A stretch of DNA of 64,000 nt from NCBI RefSeq assembly GCF_008629685.1, contig NZ_VWSF01000025.1, positions 28,733 to 92,732 on the forward strand. The letters run 5' to 3'. The position numbers and the translations under genes were made by a program. Source of the DNA: Adhaeribacter rhizoryzae (GTDB taxonomy: Bacteria; Bacteroidota; Bacteroidia; Cytophagales; Hymenobacteraceae). The notes under the pieces are model-generated. The model was not told the DNA's origin. It did no database searches and saw only the letters and a list, made by a program, of their open reading frames with translations. Below are positions 46,390 through 54,442 of the stretch, in pieces (the first letter of the stretch is position 1; each line of letters starts with the position of its first letter).

Positions 46390-46524
46390 CACCAACAGCA
46401 GCCAGCCGTGATTGCTGCTTTGAAGTAATCGAAACAATCAATTTTTAAGTACATTTACGTTCTGTCAATAGAACTTTCTCCATAAATCCGCAACCAACGG
46501 CTGGCTGCCAAAACGTTAGCTGGC
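46390..46524 (+). repeat. attC-like site 2 (end of cassette 2)
   Basis: R'' CACCAAC (46390-46396), perfect 11-bp arms CAGCCAGCCGT (46399-46409) and ACGGCTGGCTG (46497-46507), an 87-nt variable middle, and R' GTTAGC (46515-46520, GTTAGCTGGC extended). R'' is the exact complement of GTTGGTG at the start of cassette 2. At about 135 bp it lies at the long end of known attC sizes. Confidence 0.7.
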
Positions 46525-46530
46525 AACATA

Positions 46531-46770
46531 ATGAAAAAAACAGCAGAGATAATCAAAGAATTAAGAAGGTTCAAATCAGTTGATGAAGAGCCACTTGAAA
46601 GTAACGAATTACTTCTTGACACAATAGTGGAAGACTTTTTCGAAAACGAGGACGCCTATCTGGTGATACCCACTCTTTTTGAATTATTAGAAAATCACCC
46701 TGACGCTGACTTTGGAGCACTAAGGACAATTGTTCATACTTTTTCTGCCGTGTCAGGTGTTATCACCTGA
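46531..46770 (+). CDS. Cassette 3 gene: short acidic protein, probably truncated
   Basis: A 79-residue protein, acidic and helical (ELLLDTIVEDFFENEDAYLVIPTLFELLENHPDADFG), starting 16 nt after the R' box GTTAGC. Its last residues (AVSGVIT) and stop are encoded by the palindrome at 46750-46773. The 3' end is therefore probably supplied by an inserted repeat and the original protein was longer. The layout recalls small immunity-type proteins, but this is only an impression. Confidence 0.55.
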   Translation: MKKTAEIIKELRRFKSVDEEPLESNELLLDTIVEDFFENEDAYLVIPTLFELLENHPDADFGALRTIVHTFSAVSGVIT

Positions 46771-46773
46771 TAC
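46750..46773. repeat. 24-bp palindrome, copy 1 (overlaps gene end)
   Basis: GTGTCAGGTG and CACCTGATAC arms around TTAT. It overlaps the last codons of the 79-residue cassette gene. Confidence 0.8.
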
Positions 46774-46779
46774 TTGCTA

Positions 46780-46953
46780 AGAACACCAGAAGCCAGTGCA
46801 TAAGTTATGATGTTAATTATATATTACTTATAATATAATAAGTGTCAGGTGATAACACCTGACACGGGTGAAAATAAATAAAACCAGAAGTTGTACATAA
46901 GTTAAGATGTTAATTACGTATTAATTGTAATAGGTGTCAGATAATAACACCTA
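46780..46953. repeat. Two tandem copies of a ~90-bp unit ending in palindromes
   Basis: Each unit has ACCAGAAG, CATAAGTTA, GATGTTAATTA and TATTA in the same order, and ends in a palindrome: GTGTCAGGTG/CACCTGACAC at 46842-46865 and TAGGTGT/ACACCTA at 46931-46953. Only two copies with divergent sequence are present, so this is not a CRISPR array. Confidence 0.7.
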
Positions 46954-47004
46954 GCAAGGCAGATGAAATGACTAAACTAAATTGACAATTTAAAAACTAA
47001 AACT

Positions 47005-47472
47005 ATGGAAATTAAATGCACCAACAACAAGACATTTGAACTGACTGATGATTCAGAAAAGTTAGGAAGCCTAACCTATGATAGTTTGTTTTCTTTTAAG
47101 GCCAATGCTATAGTGGGTAATGATAATTTTAAAATTACACCTAAAGGAATATTTAGCACTACTATTTCTGTAACTAACAATGGTACGGAGGTTGCCAATA
47201 TGCAAATGAATTGGAAAGGAAATATTATAATCTCCTTTCAAACCGGACAAGAGTTTATATTAAAAGCAACCGGGGCTTTCTTAAATAAATATGTGCTGGA
47301 AGACAAAGAAGGACAAAGATTAATGTTATTGAATCCTGATTTTAATTGGGCAAAATTTAGTTATAACTACAGCATTTCGTACGACCATAAACCACAAGAC
47401 ATACTATTAGTTTTGCTGGCGACTTATGCTGCTAATTATTACATTGCTGCCATGTCATCATCCGTATATTAA
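47005..47472 (+). CDS. Protein of unknown function, beta-rich, AT-rich gene
   Basis: A 155-residue protein without signal peptide. It shows many short strands (KLGSLTYDSLFSFKANAIVG, GTEVANMQMNWKGNIIISF) and ends in a hydrophobic stretch (DILLVLLATYAANYYIAAM) that could be a membrane anchor. It resembles compact tubby/LURP-like barrels in rhythm, without sequence proof. It lies downstream of the palindromic repeats in the accessory zone and has AT-rich base use. Confidence 0.55.
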   Translation: MEIKCTNNKTFELTDDSEKLGSLTYDSLFSFKANAIVGNDNFKITPKGIFSTTISVTNNGTEVANMQMNWKGNIIISFQTGQEFILKATGAFLNKYVLEDKEGQRLMLLNPDFNWAKFSYNYSISYDHKPQDILLVLLATYAANYYIAAMSSSVY

Positions 47473-47562
47473 ATGGAGAAAGTTCACGCCAGAAATTATA
47501 AATAAAATATCCTGCCTTAAAATATTGCTTACTAATAAAACCACAAAGATTTAAGTATTTAC

Positions 47563-48027
47563 CTACTCCATAATCGCTATTACCGATATTTCAATATTAG
47601 CATTCCCCGGTAGGTTGGCAACCTGCACCGTTTCGCGGGCCGGCGGCTCGGAAACGAAATATTTGCCGTAGATCTCGTTTACTTTCGCAAACTGTCCAAT
47701 ATCCTTTACGTAAATGGTGGCCTTTACCACGTGCCGAAAATCTAACCTGGCGGCTTTTAATATGTGCTTAATATTTTCCAGCACCTGCGTGGCTTCGGCT
47801 TCAAAACTTTCGGTTACCATCTGCCGCGTCTGCGGATTGGCGCCTACCTGTCCGGCTACAAACAAAAAGCCATTGGCGGCTACGGCCTGGCTGTAAGGCC
47901 CGATGGGCTGCGGAGCTTGGGCTGTTTTAATTATTTTTTTGGCGGTTTTTTTTGCAGGGGCAGCTTGCTGGGCCAAGGCGCTGGTAGCAAATAATAAGCA
48001 AACCGAAATCAGAATAGAATTTTTCAT
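47563..48027 (-). CDS. ridA: Exported RidA-family enamine/imine deaminase
   Basis: A 154-residue protein with a cleavable signal peptide (about 1-20, SALAQ). The RidA fold follows: APQPIGPYSQAVAANG (38-53), FVAGQVGANP and the catalytic arginine in PPARETVQVANLP (Arg131). RidA hydrolyses reactive 2-aminoacrylate-type imines released by PLP and FAD amino-acid enzymes. Most RidA proteins are cytoplasmic. Export fits its position beside a Tat-exported amine oxidase transcribed divergently 480 bp away. Conserved catalytic residues suggest activity. Confidence 0.88.
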   Translation of the reverse strand: MKNSILISVCLLFATSALAQQAAPAKKTAKKIIKTAQAPQPIGPYSQAVAANGFLFVAGQVGANPQTRQMVTESFEAEATQVLENIKHILKAARLDFRHVVKATIYVKDIGQFAKVNEIYGKYFVSEPPARETVQVANLPGNANIEISVIAIME

Positions 48028-48507
48028 AGGCTATTAAATCAGGTTAAGTTAAAGGTACATTATATATAAGGTTACCAGAAATCTCATCTATAATAAATAA
48101 GTCGCAATATTTTTCTGAGTGCCGAAAGCTATGTTGGTAAAAGATAAATCAGGTAAGGCTTTTTCGGCCAGAATAAGAATTTTAGTTTCTACAGTGTAAT
48201 TTCAGTAGTTATTCGTCCTAAAAATACCTTTTTTCGGAAAACTGCCCTAAAATAATTACGGGTTACTTGAATAATCAGCTTTAAACTTTAATTATTTGTA
48301 ATTTATTTATACAAACCTCTTGAATAATATTTAATTAATTAATTAAATACACCCAAATTTTATGGTGTATTTCGTCAAAACAATATACTTTTTCGGAAAA
48401 GCATATATTTTTAAAAGCGTAAATTATATTTTATATTATAATTTGGCTGATTAAGTATAAAATTTATACCTTTAACGTAATTAAATTAAAGATTATTTAA
48501 TTGGATT
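48028..48507. other. Divergent promoter region of ridA and amine oxidase genes
   Basis: 480 bp, strongly AT-rich. Two near-identical words TTTTTCGGAAAA lie at 48230-48241 and 48389-48400, 160 bp apart, with related flanks. They may be operator sites. No gene is seen. Confidence 0.45.
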
Positions 48508-50103
48508 ATGGTTAAAAAGATATCTCGCAGAAGCTTTCTTAATAAGAGTGCCTTAATCGCCGGAACGGCTTACCCGGCTATGCTGGCGCTGGGCTTAATG
48601 CCAAGTGCACCGGCTCACGCCTTCTCGTTACAGGGCGATGGCAAAGGCAAACACATTGTTATATTAGGCGGTGGCTTAGCCGGCATGACGGCAGCTTATG
48701 AGTTAAATAAATTAGGCTATCGCACTACTATACTGGAAGCCCGCAACCGCTCCGGTGGGCGCGTGTTCAGTGTCCGGAAAGGTTCTACGCACCAGGAAGT
48801 AGGCGGACCGTTGCTTACCTCTAATTTTGATGAAGGCCAATATTTTAATGCTGGTCCGTCGCGCATACCGCACCACCATAAACTTACGCTGCATTACTGC
48901 AAAGAACTGGGTGTGCCGCTGGAAGTGTACAACAACGTAAACGAAAGCACTTATTATTTCAGCGAAGGCAAAGGCAAATTATCGAACCAGAAAGTACGGG
49001 CCCGCGAAATACATAACGATATGCGCGGCTACACCAGCGAACTGCTGGCCAAAGCCCTGGACCAGGATAAACTGGATTTAGCCATGAGCAAAGAAGATGC
49101 GGCTAAAGTACTGGAATATTTGCGGGCTGAAGGTGGCTTGGACCTCGATAAATTATACAAGGCATCGGCGCGGCGCGGCTACCTGGAGGCCCCGGGTGCC
49201 GGCGAAAAATCCGGCAAAATTGCCGACCCGCACAAACTCGTCGATATTATTCAATCGGGCTTGCTCGACCCGGATTTTTACAACGTAGCCGAGTATACCT
49301 ATGAGCTGCAAATGACCATGTTTCAGGCGGTAGGGGGTATGGATAATATTGCCAAAGCCCTGGAAAAGAAAATTGCCGGCTCTTTAAAGTTAGGTGCCGA
49401 AGTAAAAGCCATTACCAATGTGGCCGATGGCGTAAAAGTAGCTTATAAAGACAAAACCGGTGAACACGAAATTAAAGGTGATATCTGCATTTGTACTTTG
49501 CCTTTGCCGGTGCTCAGCAACATTAACCACAATTTTGCTTCGGATGTAAGCCGGGCCATCGATTTTGTGCCGTACATCCAAACTGGTAAAATTGGGTTGC
49601 AATTTAAACGCCGCTTCTGGGAAGAAGACGAACACATCTTCGGTGGCATTACCCACACCAACAACGATTTAACCCAAATATTCTACCCATCTAACGGATA
49701 CCTCGGTAAAAAAGGCGTACTCATTGGCTGCTACAATTTTAACGATAAAGCCAAGCGGGTAGGGGATATGTCAGTAGCGGAGCGGGAAAAATTTGCCCTG
49801 GAAAAAGGCAGCCTCATTCATCCGCAGTACAAACAAGAATTCGAAAACTCGTTCTCGGTAACCTGGCACAAAACCCTGTACAATATGGGGGGCTGGGCCG
49901 TGTACGGCAGCGAAGAACGTAAAAATTTATACCCGGCGCTTTTAAAACCCGACAAGAACGTGTACTTCGCCGGGGAGCATACAACCTACCTCACCGCCTG
50001 GATGGCCGGCGCCTTTGAATCGGCGCGCAGCACGGTGGCCGCCGTCCACAGCCGCCTGGCCGAACAGCGGGTGCAATATCCTACCACTACGAACAAAGGT
50101 TAA
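48508..50103 (+). CDS. Tat-exported flavin amine oxidase (L-amino-acid oxidase type)
   Basis: A 531-residue FAD enzyme with a twin-arginine signal (SRRSFLNKS, signal end near APAHA). The dinucleotide fold HIVILGGGLAGMTAAYEL (49-66) leads to the GG-doublet LEARNRSGGRVFS. The C-terminal FAD motif YFAGEHTTYLTAWMAGAFESA fits amine oxidases. It should oxidatively deaminate an L-amino acid or amine in the periplasm and release H2O2, ammonia and an oxo-acid. It is followed within 16 bp by an exported PLP aminotransferase, so the two probably work on one substrate. Confidence 0.9.
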   Translation: MVKKISRRSFLNKSALIAGTAYPAMLALGLMPSAPAHAFSLQGDGKGKHIVILGGGLAGMTAAYELNKLGYRTTILEARNRSGGRVFSVRKGSTHQEVGGPLLTSNFDEGQYFNAGPSRIPHHHKLTLHYCKELGVPLEVYNNVNESTYYFSEGKGKLSNQKVRAREIHNDMRGYTSELLAKALDQDKLDLAMSKEDAAKVLEYLRAEGGLDLDKLYKASARRGYLEAPGAGEKSGKIADPHKLVDIIQSGLLDPDFYNVAEYTYELQMTMFQAVGGMDNIAKALEKKIAGSLKLGAEVKAITNVADGVKVAYKDKTGEHEIKGDICICTLPLPVLSNINHNFASDVSRAIDFVPYIQTGKIGLQFKRRFWEEDEHIFGGITHTNNDLTQIFYPSNGYLGKKGVLIGCYNFNDKAKRVGDMSVAEREKFALEKGSLIHPQYKQEFENSFSVTWHKTLYNMGGWAVYGSEERKNLYPALLKPDKNVYFAGEHTTYLTAWMAGAFESARSTVAAVHSRLAEQRVQYPTTTNKG

Positions 50104-50119
50104 TCAATAAATAATAAAT

Positions 50120-51337
50120 ATGTCTCACACTTATACAAATAATACAACTATGGCATCATCAATGAACAGACGTAACTGGCTTAAATCCAGTGCCCTTTTA
50201 GCCGGAGGACTTACTTTATTCTCGGGATCTGCTAATCAATTGCTGGCTATGCCTGGTAAGGTGGCCCGGAAAAAACTGCTCGAAGAAAGCATTAATTATG
50301 CAACCGATGAGAGTATAATACTGGCCGCGCCGGCGCCGCTGAAAGCCCGGTTAAGTTCCAATGAAAACCCTTTTGGCCCGTCGGCTAAAGCCAAGAAAGC
50401 CATTATGGAGGCTTTGGAAACGAGCTACCAATACCCCAGTGTTTATATAAGGGAGTTAACAAATAAAATTGCCGAGTACGAAGGCGTAAAGCCCGAAAAT
50501 ATATTAATGGGCGCTGGTTCTTCGCCGTTGCTGCTGGCCGCGGCTATGTATTTCAGCGAAAAGAACGGCTCTAATATTGTATCCGGCGACCCAACCTACG
50601 CCAGCTTACCCCGCGGCGCCGCCGAATTTAACACCGCCTGGACCAAAGTGCCCCTGACAGCCGATTACAAACTGGATTTAGATGCGATGGAGAAAAAGGT
50701 AGACAGCAGCACCTCACTCATGTATATCTGCAACCCCAATAACCCCACCGGCACCGTGGTAGATACGGCCAAACTAAAAGCCTTCTGCGAACGCGTTTCT
50801 AAAAAAGTACCGGTATTTGTCGACGAAGCTTATATTGATTATTTGCCCGACCCAAAAGCCGCCTCCGTGATGGATGCCATTAACAAAGGCCAGAACGTAA
50901 TTGTGGCCCGCACTTTCTCTAAACTGTACGGTTTTGCCGGTTTGCGGGTAGGTTATATTGTAGCCCAGCCCGAATTAGTAAAAACTTTGAGCAAATATAC
51001 CGCCGGTGGTTTCAGTATTTCGGCTACCTCGGTAAAAGCGGCCCTGGCGGCTTACAACGACCAGGAGTTTTTAAAAGACGCTTTGAAAAAAACCTTGGCT
51101 TCCAAGAATTTCCTCTACGATGTGCTTAAAAAAGAAGGCTACGAATTTATTCCTTCGTCGAGCAACTTTGTAATGTTCCCGCTGAAAATGGAGGGCGAAA
51201 AGTTTACCGCCGAACTCATGAAACGCGGCGTTGGCGTACGCAACTGGAAGTTCAACAACAAAGAATGGTGCCGGATTAGTATTGGCCGCATGGACGAAAT
51301 GCAGGCCTTTGCCGATGCTTTTAAGCAAGTTTCTTAA
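50120..51337 (+). CDS. Tat-exported class I/II aminotransferase, HisC-like
   Basis: A 405-residue PLP aminotransferase of the histidinol-phosphate aminotransferase branch. Twin arginines lie at NRRNWLKS (about residues 16-23), and a start at the third Met (50162) would fit a Tat signal equally well. Family marks are LSSNENPFGPS, NPNNPTGTV, EAYIDY and the PLP lysine in TFSKLYGFAGLRVGY. True HisC is cytoplasmic, so export points to another substrate. It lies 16 bp after the amine oxidase gene. Confidence 0.88.
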   Translation: MSHTYTNNTTMASSMNRRNWLKSSALLAGGLTLFSGSANQLLAMPGKVARKKLLEESINYATDESIILAAPAPLKARLSSNENPFGPSAKAKKAIMEALETSYQYPSVYIRELTNKIAEYEGVKPENILMGAGSSPLLLAAAMYFSEKNGSNIVSGDPTYASLPRGAAEFNTAWTKVPLTADYKLDLDAMEKKVDSSTSLMYICNPNNPTGTVVDTAKLKAFCERVSKKVPVFVDEAYIDYLPDPKAASVMDAINKGQNVIVARTFSKLYGFAGLRVGYIVAQPELVKTLSKYTAGGFSISATSVKAALAAYNDQEFLKDALKKTLASKNFLYDVLKKEGYEFIPSSSNFVMFPLKMEGEKFTAELMKRGVGVRNWKFNNKEWCRISIGRMDEMQAFADAFKQVS

Positions 51338-51413
51338 ATAAAAATTTACTCAGGCCAACGCTTTCGGGCAGGCCTGGGTCTTCTAAATAATTTTCCAACA
51401 AACAAATACAATT

Positions 51414-52409
51414 ATGCGCAAGAGTATTTTATCGTTAATGCTAATCGGAAGTTTGTATGTAGCAGATGCCAGACCTGTAGACGATTTTCGGGCTATAACC
51501 TTAGCGGAATATCAGAAGGCTAAATCGTTTACCGTGAAAGACCTGGATAATGAAACTTATGTAAAAATTGAGAATTCCTATATTCTGGACCGCTACGAAG
51601 GCCGCAAACCTTATTTTATTACCGGCGACGATGGCCTGAAAAAACGCATCGATTTGTACCGGCTGCTGGCCAAAGACGGCATGGCCGAACTGGGCATGAT
51701 GATTTTTTACACCAACGAAAAAGGCAAACAATTCCAGGCGCTCCTGCCCAGTTCTAAAACCGAAGGCAAAATCTGGGAGCAATATTTCGAAGATATTCAC
51801 GCCATTGATAAAGTAGAAAAGAATTTCGTGCTGAAGCTTTCTTACGTGCTTTCGAAAGAACTTTCTTTTCAGGAATACAAAGCCATGAGTCAGGGCAAAG
51901 ACCTGAAAGCCGAATCGGCTACTTACGGCAATGATATTTGTTTCCCGGGTACGCAGGAAGTAGCCATGGCTAATGGCCGTAAAAAATTATTGCAGGATGT
52001 AAAGGCCGGCGATGAAGTTTTAACCATCGACCCGGCGACCAAAAGAACCACTAAAGTACAGGTAAAAGAACTGGTATCGCACGAAGCTAAAAACTACGCG
52101 ATTACCCGCCTGGTGGTGGTAAATGCCACCGAAAAAGCGGGTAAAAAAGGACAGGAAGTTAAATTAGAAAGCAAAATAATTGAAGCCACGCCTAACCACC
52201 CCATGCTAACGCAAAACGGTAACCGCAAAATAGGGGAAGTTACCGCCGGCGATGAGGTGCTTTGCTTCGATAGCAAATCGGGGAATTTTGCGGCTTATAA
52301 AGTATTACAGAAAAAGGAGTTTGCCGGCGGAGTACAGAAAGTGTACAACATAGAAGCCAGCGGCGGCTCTACTTTTATGATGAATGATGTAATGGTAATG
52401 CAGAAGTAA
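51414..52409 (+). CDS. Exported protein with C-terminal Hint (hedgehog/intein) domain
   Basis: A 331-residue protein with a signal peptide (about 1-19). An unrecognised alpha/beta domain (about 20-170, RITLAEYQKAKSF) is followed by a Hint module. It starts at Cys176 (DICFPGTQEV), has the block-B His262 in ATPNHPMLT and ends in a typical Hint strand, VYNIEASGGSTFMMNDVMV. No terminal HN-C splice junction exists, so it should cleave like hedgehog or a bacterial intein-like domain, not splice. The first residue of Hint is the expected nucleophile. It lies after the amine oxidase/aminotransferase pair. Confidence 0.85.
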   Translation: MRKSILSLMLIGSLYVADARPVDDFRAITLAEYQKAKSFTVKDLDNETYVKIENSYILDRYEGRKPYFITGDDGLKKRIDLYRLLAKDGMAELGMMIFYTNEKGKQFQALLPSSKTEGKIWEQYFEDIHAIDKVEKNFVLKLSYVLSKELSFQEYKAMSQGKDLKAESATYGNDICFPGTQEVAMANGRKKLLQDVKAGDEVLTIDPATKRTTKVQVKELVSHEAKNYAITRLVVVNATEKAGKKGQEVKLESKIIEATPNHPMLTQNGNRKIGEVTAGDEVLCFDSKSGNFAAYKVLQKKEFAGGVQKVYNIEASGGSTFMMNDVMVMQK

Positions 52410-52446
52410 GCTTATCCTGTTTATTCTTTTACTTAAATATTAGATT

Positions 52447-52836
52447 ATGGTCAACAGCACAATAGGAGAAAGATTAAAGACTTTTCGGAAGTCGAAGCGA
52501 TTAATTGGCGAAGCATTTGGGGAATTGTTGAATCTGGGCAAAGCCGGCGTGGCCCACATCGAGGCTGGTCGCCAAAACCTTTCGATTGAGCAGCTCAAGC
52601 TTTTAATACAATTATTTCCGGAGCTTAATGTTTATTGGCTGGTAGCCGGGCAAGGCGAAATGTACGTAAAAGACAACCGCAAAATGCCGGAAGACTTACA
52701 ATCCCCGTCGGAAAAGTTAAAAGAAGGCCAGCCGCGTTACGAAATATTGCTACGGGAATATTGTGAATTGCGCAACAAAATGAGAATGCTGAACCTGGAT
52801 TTTTCACTGGACGATACCGTTAACCTACGGTACTAA
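52447..52836 (+). CDS. XRE-family helix-turn-helix regulator
   Basis: A 129-residue DNA-binding protein. Residues about 5-60 form an HTH_3 domain (IGERLKTFRKSKRL, GEAFGELLNLGKAGVAHIEAGRQNLS) and the rest is a helical tail with a Pro-rich linker. It is 37 bp after the Hint gene on the same strand and may control the neighbouring enzymes. No operator could be identified with confidence. Confidence 0.85.
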   Translation: MVNSTIGERLKTFRKSKRLIGEAFGELLNLGKAGVAHIEAGRQNLSIEQLKLLIQLFPELNVYWLVAGQGEMYVKDNRKMPEDLQSPSEKLKEGQPRYEILLREYCELRNKMRMLNLDFSLDDTVNLRY

Positions 52837-53289
52837 TGTTAGGCTTTTTTATTAAACTGGCACCTTGGAGCCATGCCTTTAGATTCAGGCTCCGGGGCCA
52901 TATTATTATAAGCATAGTAGGCTGCTTTAAGCAGCCTACTATGCTTATTCATTTTAGGTGCAGCCCTTTAACCTAACGTTAATTAACCCCAACTTAACCG
53001 GTAATATTTGCAGGCAGGTTGGGTAATTGCGAACGGTTGAAGGGCTGTTTGTTTAGATGTTACTTAGCGCGCCCGCTGTAATCAACTTCTATAAATTTAA
53101 CTATTCTGCCGGATTTAGCTTTATACCTATTCTGGTGCTTTTCGTAAGTAAGGCTAGAATTTCTCCAAATTAATGTATTAGAAAACTTATCCATCAATAA
53201 GACATTATTGGCCGAGTTGATGATAATTCATAATTTATAATTTCTAATTTTTAATTTGGTGGAGCACTAGCATATTTTAGCAGCATAAA
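52837..53289. other. Gap after the XRE gene with a perfect hairpin
   Basis: 453 bp without a gene. It contains GGAGCC/GGCTCC (about 52867-52892) and the 18-bp perfect hairpin at 52908-52948. The second half is AT-rich. Confidence 0.45.
52908..52948. repeat. 18-bp perfect hairpin
   Basis: Arms ATAAGCATAGTAGGCTGC and its complement, loop TTTAA. No T run follows directly, so it is either a bidirectional terminator or a repeat element. Confidence 0.7.
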
Positions 53290-53529
53290 ATGGCCAGAAC
53301 CAAGAGAGAATACCGCGCCCGCACCGAAGCCAAGAGTACCCCGGCTAAAATGAAGCCTTATTTAGCCGAGAAGAACCAAGGTCAATCCAAATTTGCTATA
53401 TCGTTGGGAGAGGGCGTGCGCATCACCGAAAAAGATAAATTAGTTACGCGTAATGCCAACCGCAGCCGCAAGAAAGCAGCCCGCCAGGAAGGCCGGCGGT
53501 TGATTAATGGCTTAACAGATGAGTTTTAG
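53290..53529 (+). CDS. Small basic protein of unknown function
   Basis: A 79-residue, strongly basic protein (MARTKREYRARTEAKSTPAKM..., RKKAARQEGRR). No signal peptide or membrane span. The charge suggests nucleic-acid or ribosome binding, but no family is recognised. It is flanked by AT-rich intergenic DNA on both sides. Confidence 0.55.
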   Translation: MARTKREYRARTEAKSTPAKMKPYLAEKNQGQSKFAISLGEGVRITEKDKLVTRNANRSRKKAARQEGRRLINGLTDEF

Positions 53530-53664
53530 AAAACCGGAATAATATCCAGAATAGCATCAACGCTATTCCATAGAAAATTAAGCTATCGCCTTATTAAACT
53601 AAAATTGCGCTTTAGTTTCTTTATTTTACTATTAATATTCGGGTATGGCACTTACATTATTGTA

Positions 53665-53740
53665 GTCATCCTGAGCTTATCGAAGGATCTAAATCTAATT
53701 TATAATGCTGTAATAGATCCTTCGACAAGCTCAGGATGAC
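53665..53740. repeat. GTCATCCTGAGC inverted repeat
   Basis: Arms 53665-53690 and 53715-53740 are complementary except for one G-T pair, with a 24-nt loop. The motif GTCATCCTGAGCTTATCGAAGG is known to recur in many Bacteroidota genomes. Confidence 0.85.
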
Positions 53741-53885
53741 CCAGTAGTAAACACCTAAGCGCAAGTTGCGTAAGTTTAATTTTATAATGGTTTTAATATT
53801 CTCTCCGGAATAACCGCATTGGGAGGTACAGCCTTTGTATTATTTTAAAGCGCAGCAATTAGCTCATTTGGGTATAATTACCCAT

Positions 53886-53915
53886 AAAAAAAGCCACTCC
53901 CAGAGTGGCTTTTTT
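53886..53915. terminator. Terminator (both strands) downstream of the IscA-type gene
   Basis: AAAAAAGCCACT paired with AGTGGCTTTTTT around a CCCAG loop. On the minus strand it follows the gene at 53944 and has a T run. Confidence 0.85.
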
Positions 53916-53943
53916 ATTGATACTAAGCAACGTAAGTTAAATA

Positions 53944-54297
53944 TTAAGCAGAAAAAGAGCTGCCGCAGCCGCAGGTACTTTTGGCTTGCGGATTGTTGAA
54001 GATAAAGCCACGGGCATTCAGGCCATCCTGGAAATCTACTTCCATACCCATTACATACATGCCGTGTTTTTTATCCATTATTACTTCTACTCCGTCAATA
54101 TTATAAGTTTCGTCGTTATCCTTCTTTTTATCGAAGCCCAACAGGTAAGACATGCCAGAGCAGCCGCCACCTTGCACCCCAATTCGTAACCCATATTCAG
54201 CGGGTACGTTTTTATCTTGCATTATTATTTTAACCTCTTCTAAGGCTCGGGGCGTTAAGCTAATGGGAGCGGTTTTATTTAAAGTTGCTGTTTCCAT
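53944..54297 (-). CDS. Iron-sulfur cluster carrier, IscA/ErpA/SufA family
   Basis: A 117-residue A-type carrier. The three cluster-ligand cysteines are Cys46 (GGGCSGMSY) and Cys109/Cys111 (STCGCGSSF). Family length is 105-120. It transfers Fe-S clusters to target proteins in the cytoplasm. It is single and not beside sufBCD or iscSU. A minus-strand TAATTTTG -7 element lies at 54317-54324, just before the ATG. Confidence 0.94.
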   Translation of the reverse strand: METATLNKTAPISLTPRALEEVKIIMQDKNVPAEYGLRIGVQGGGCSGMSYLLGFDKKKDNDETYNIDGVEVIMDKKHGMYVMGMEVDFQDGLNARGFIFNNPQAKSTCGCGSSFSA

Positions 54298-54316
54298 GGT
54301 TTTAGATTTAACTATG

Positions 54317-54324
54317 CAAAATTA
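54317..54324 (-). promoter_or_regulatory. -7 element of the IscA-type gene
   Basis: TAATTTTG on the minus strand matches TAnnTTTG, about 20 nt before the start codon. No -33 element at a proper distance was found. Confidence 0.4.
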
Positions 54325-54442
54325 ACTAATATTTAACAATTTTGTTCGTCCAATTTACATATAGTAACAAAACAGGCGGCTTCCCAAAATAATTCATCGT
54401 TAATTTCTATATTTTTACGCACCTTACCCAATTTTATTTTTT

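Larger units (their letters stand above)
53530..53943. other. Gap with a 26-bp inverted repeat
   Basis: 414 bp containing the GTCATCCTGAGC repeat (53665-53740) and the iscA-type terminator (53886-53915). Otherwise it is featureless. Confidence 0.45.

Noticed and set aside
46750..46953. Possible CRISPR array
   Set aside because: Only two to three divergent palindromic units without regular spacers; no cas genes.
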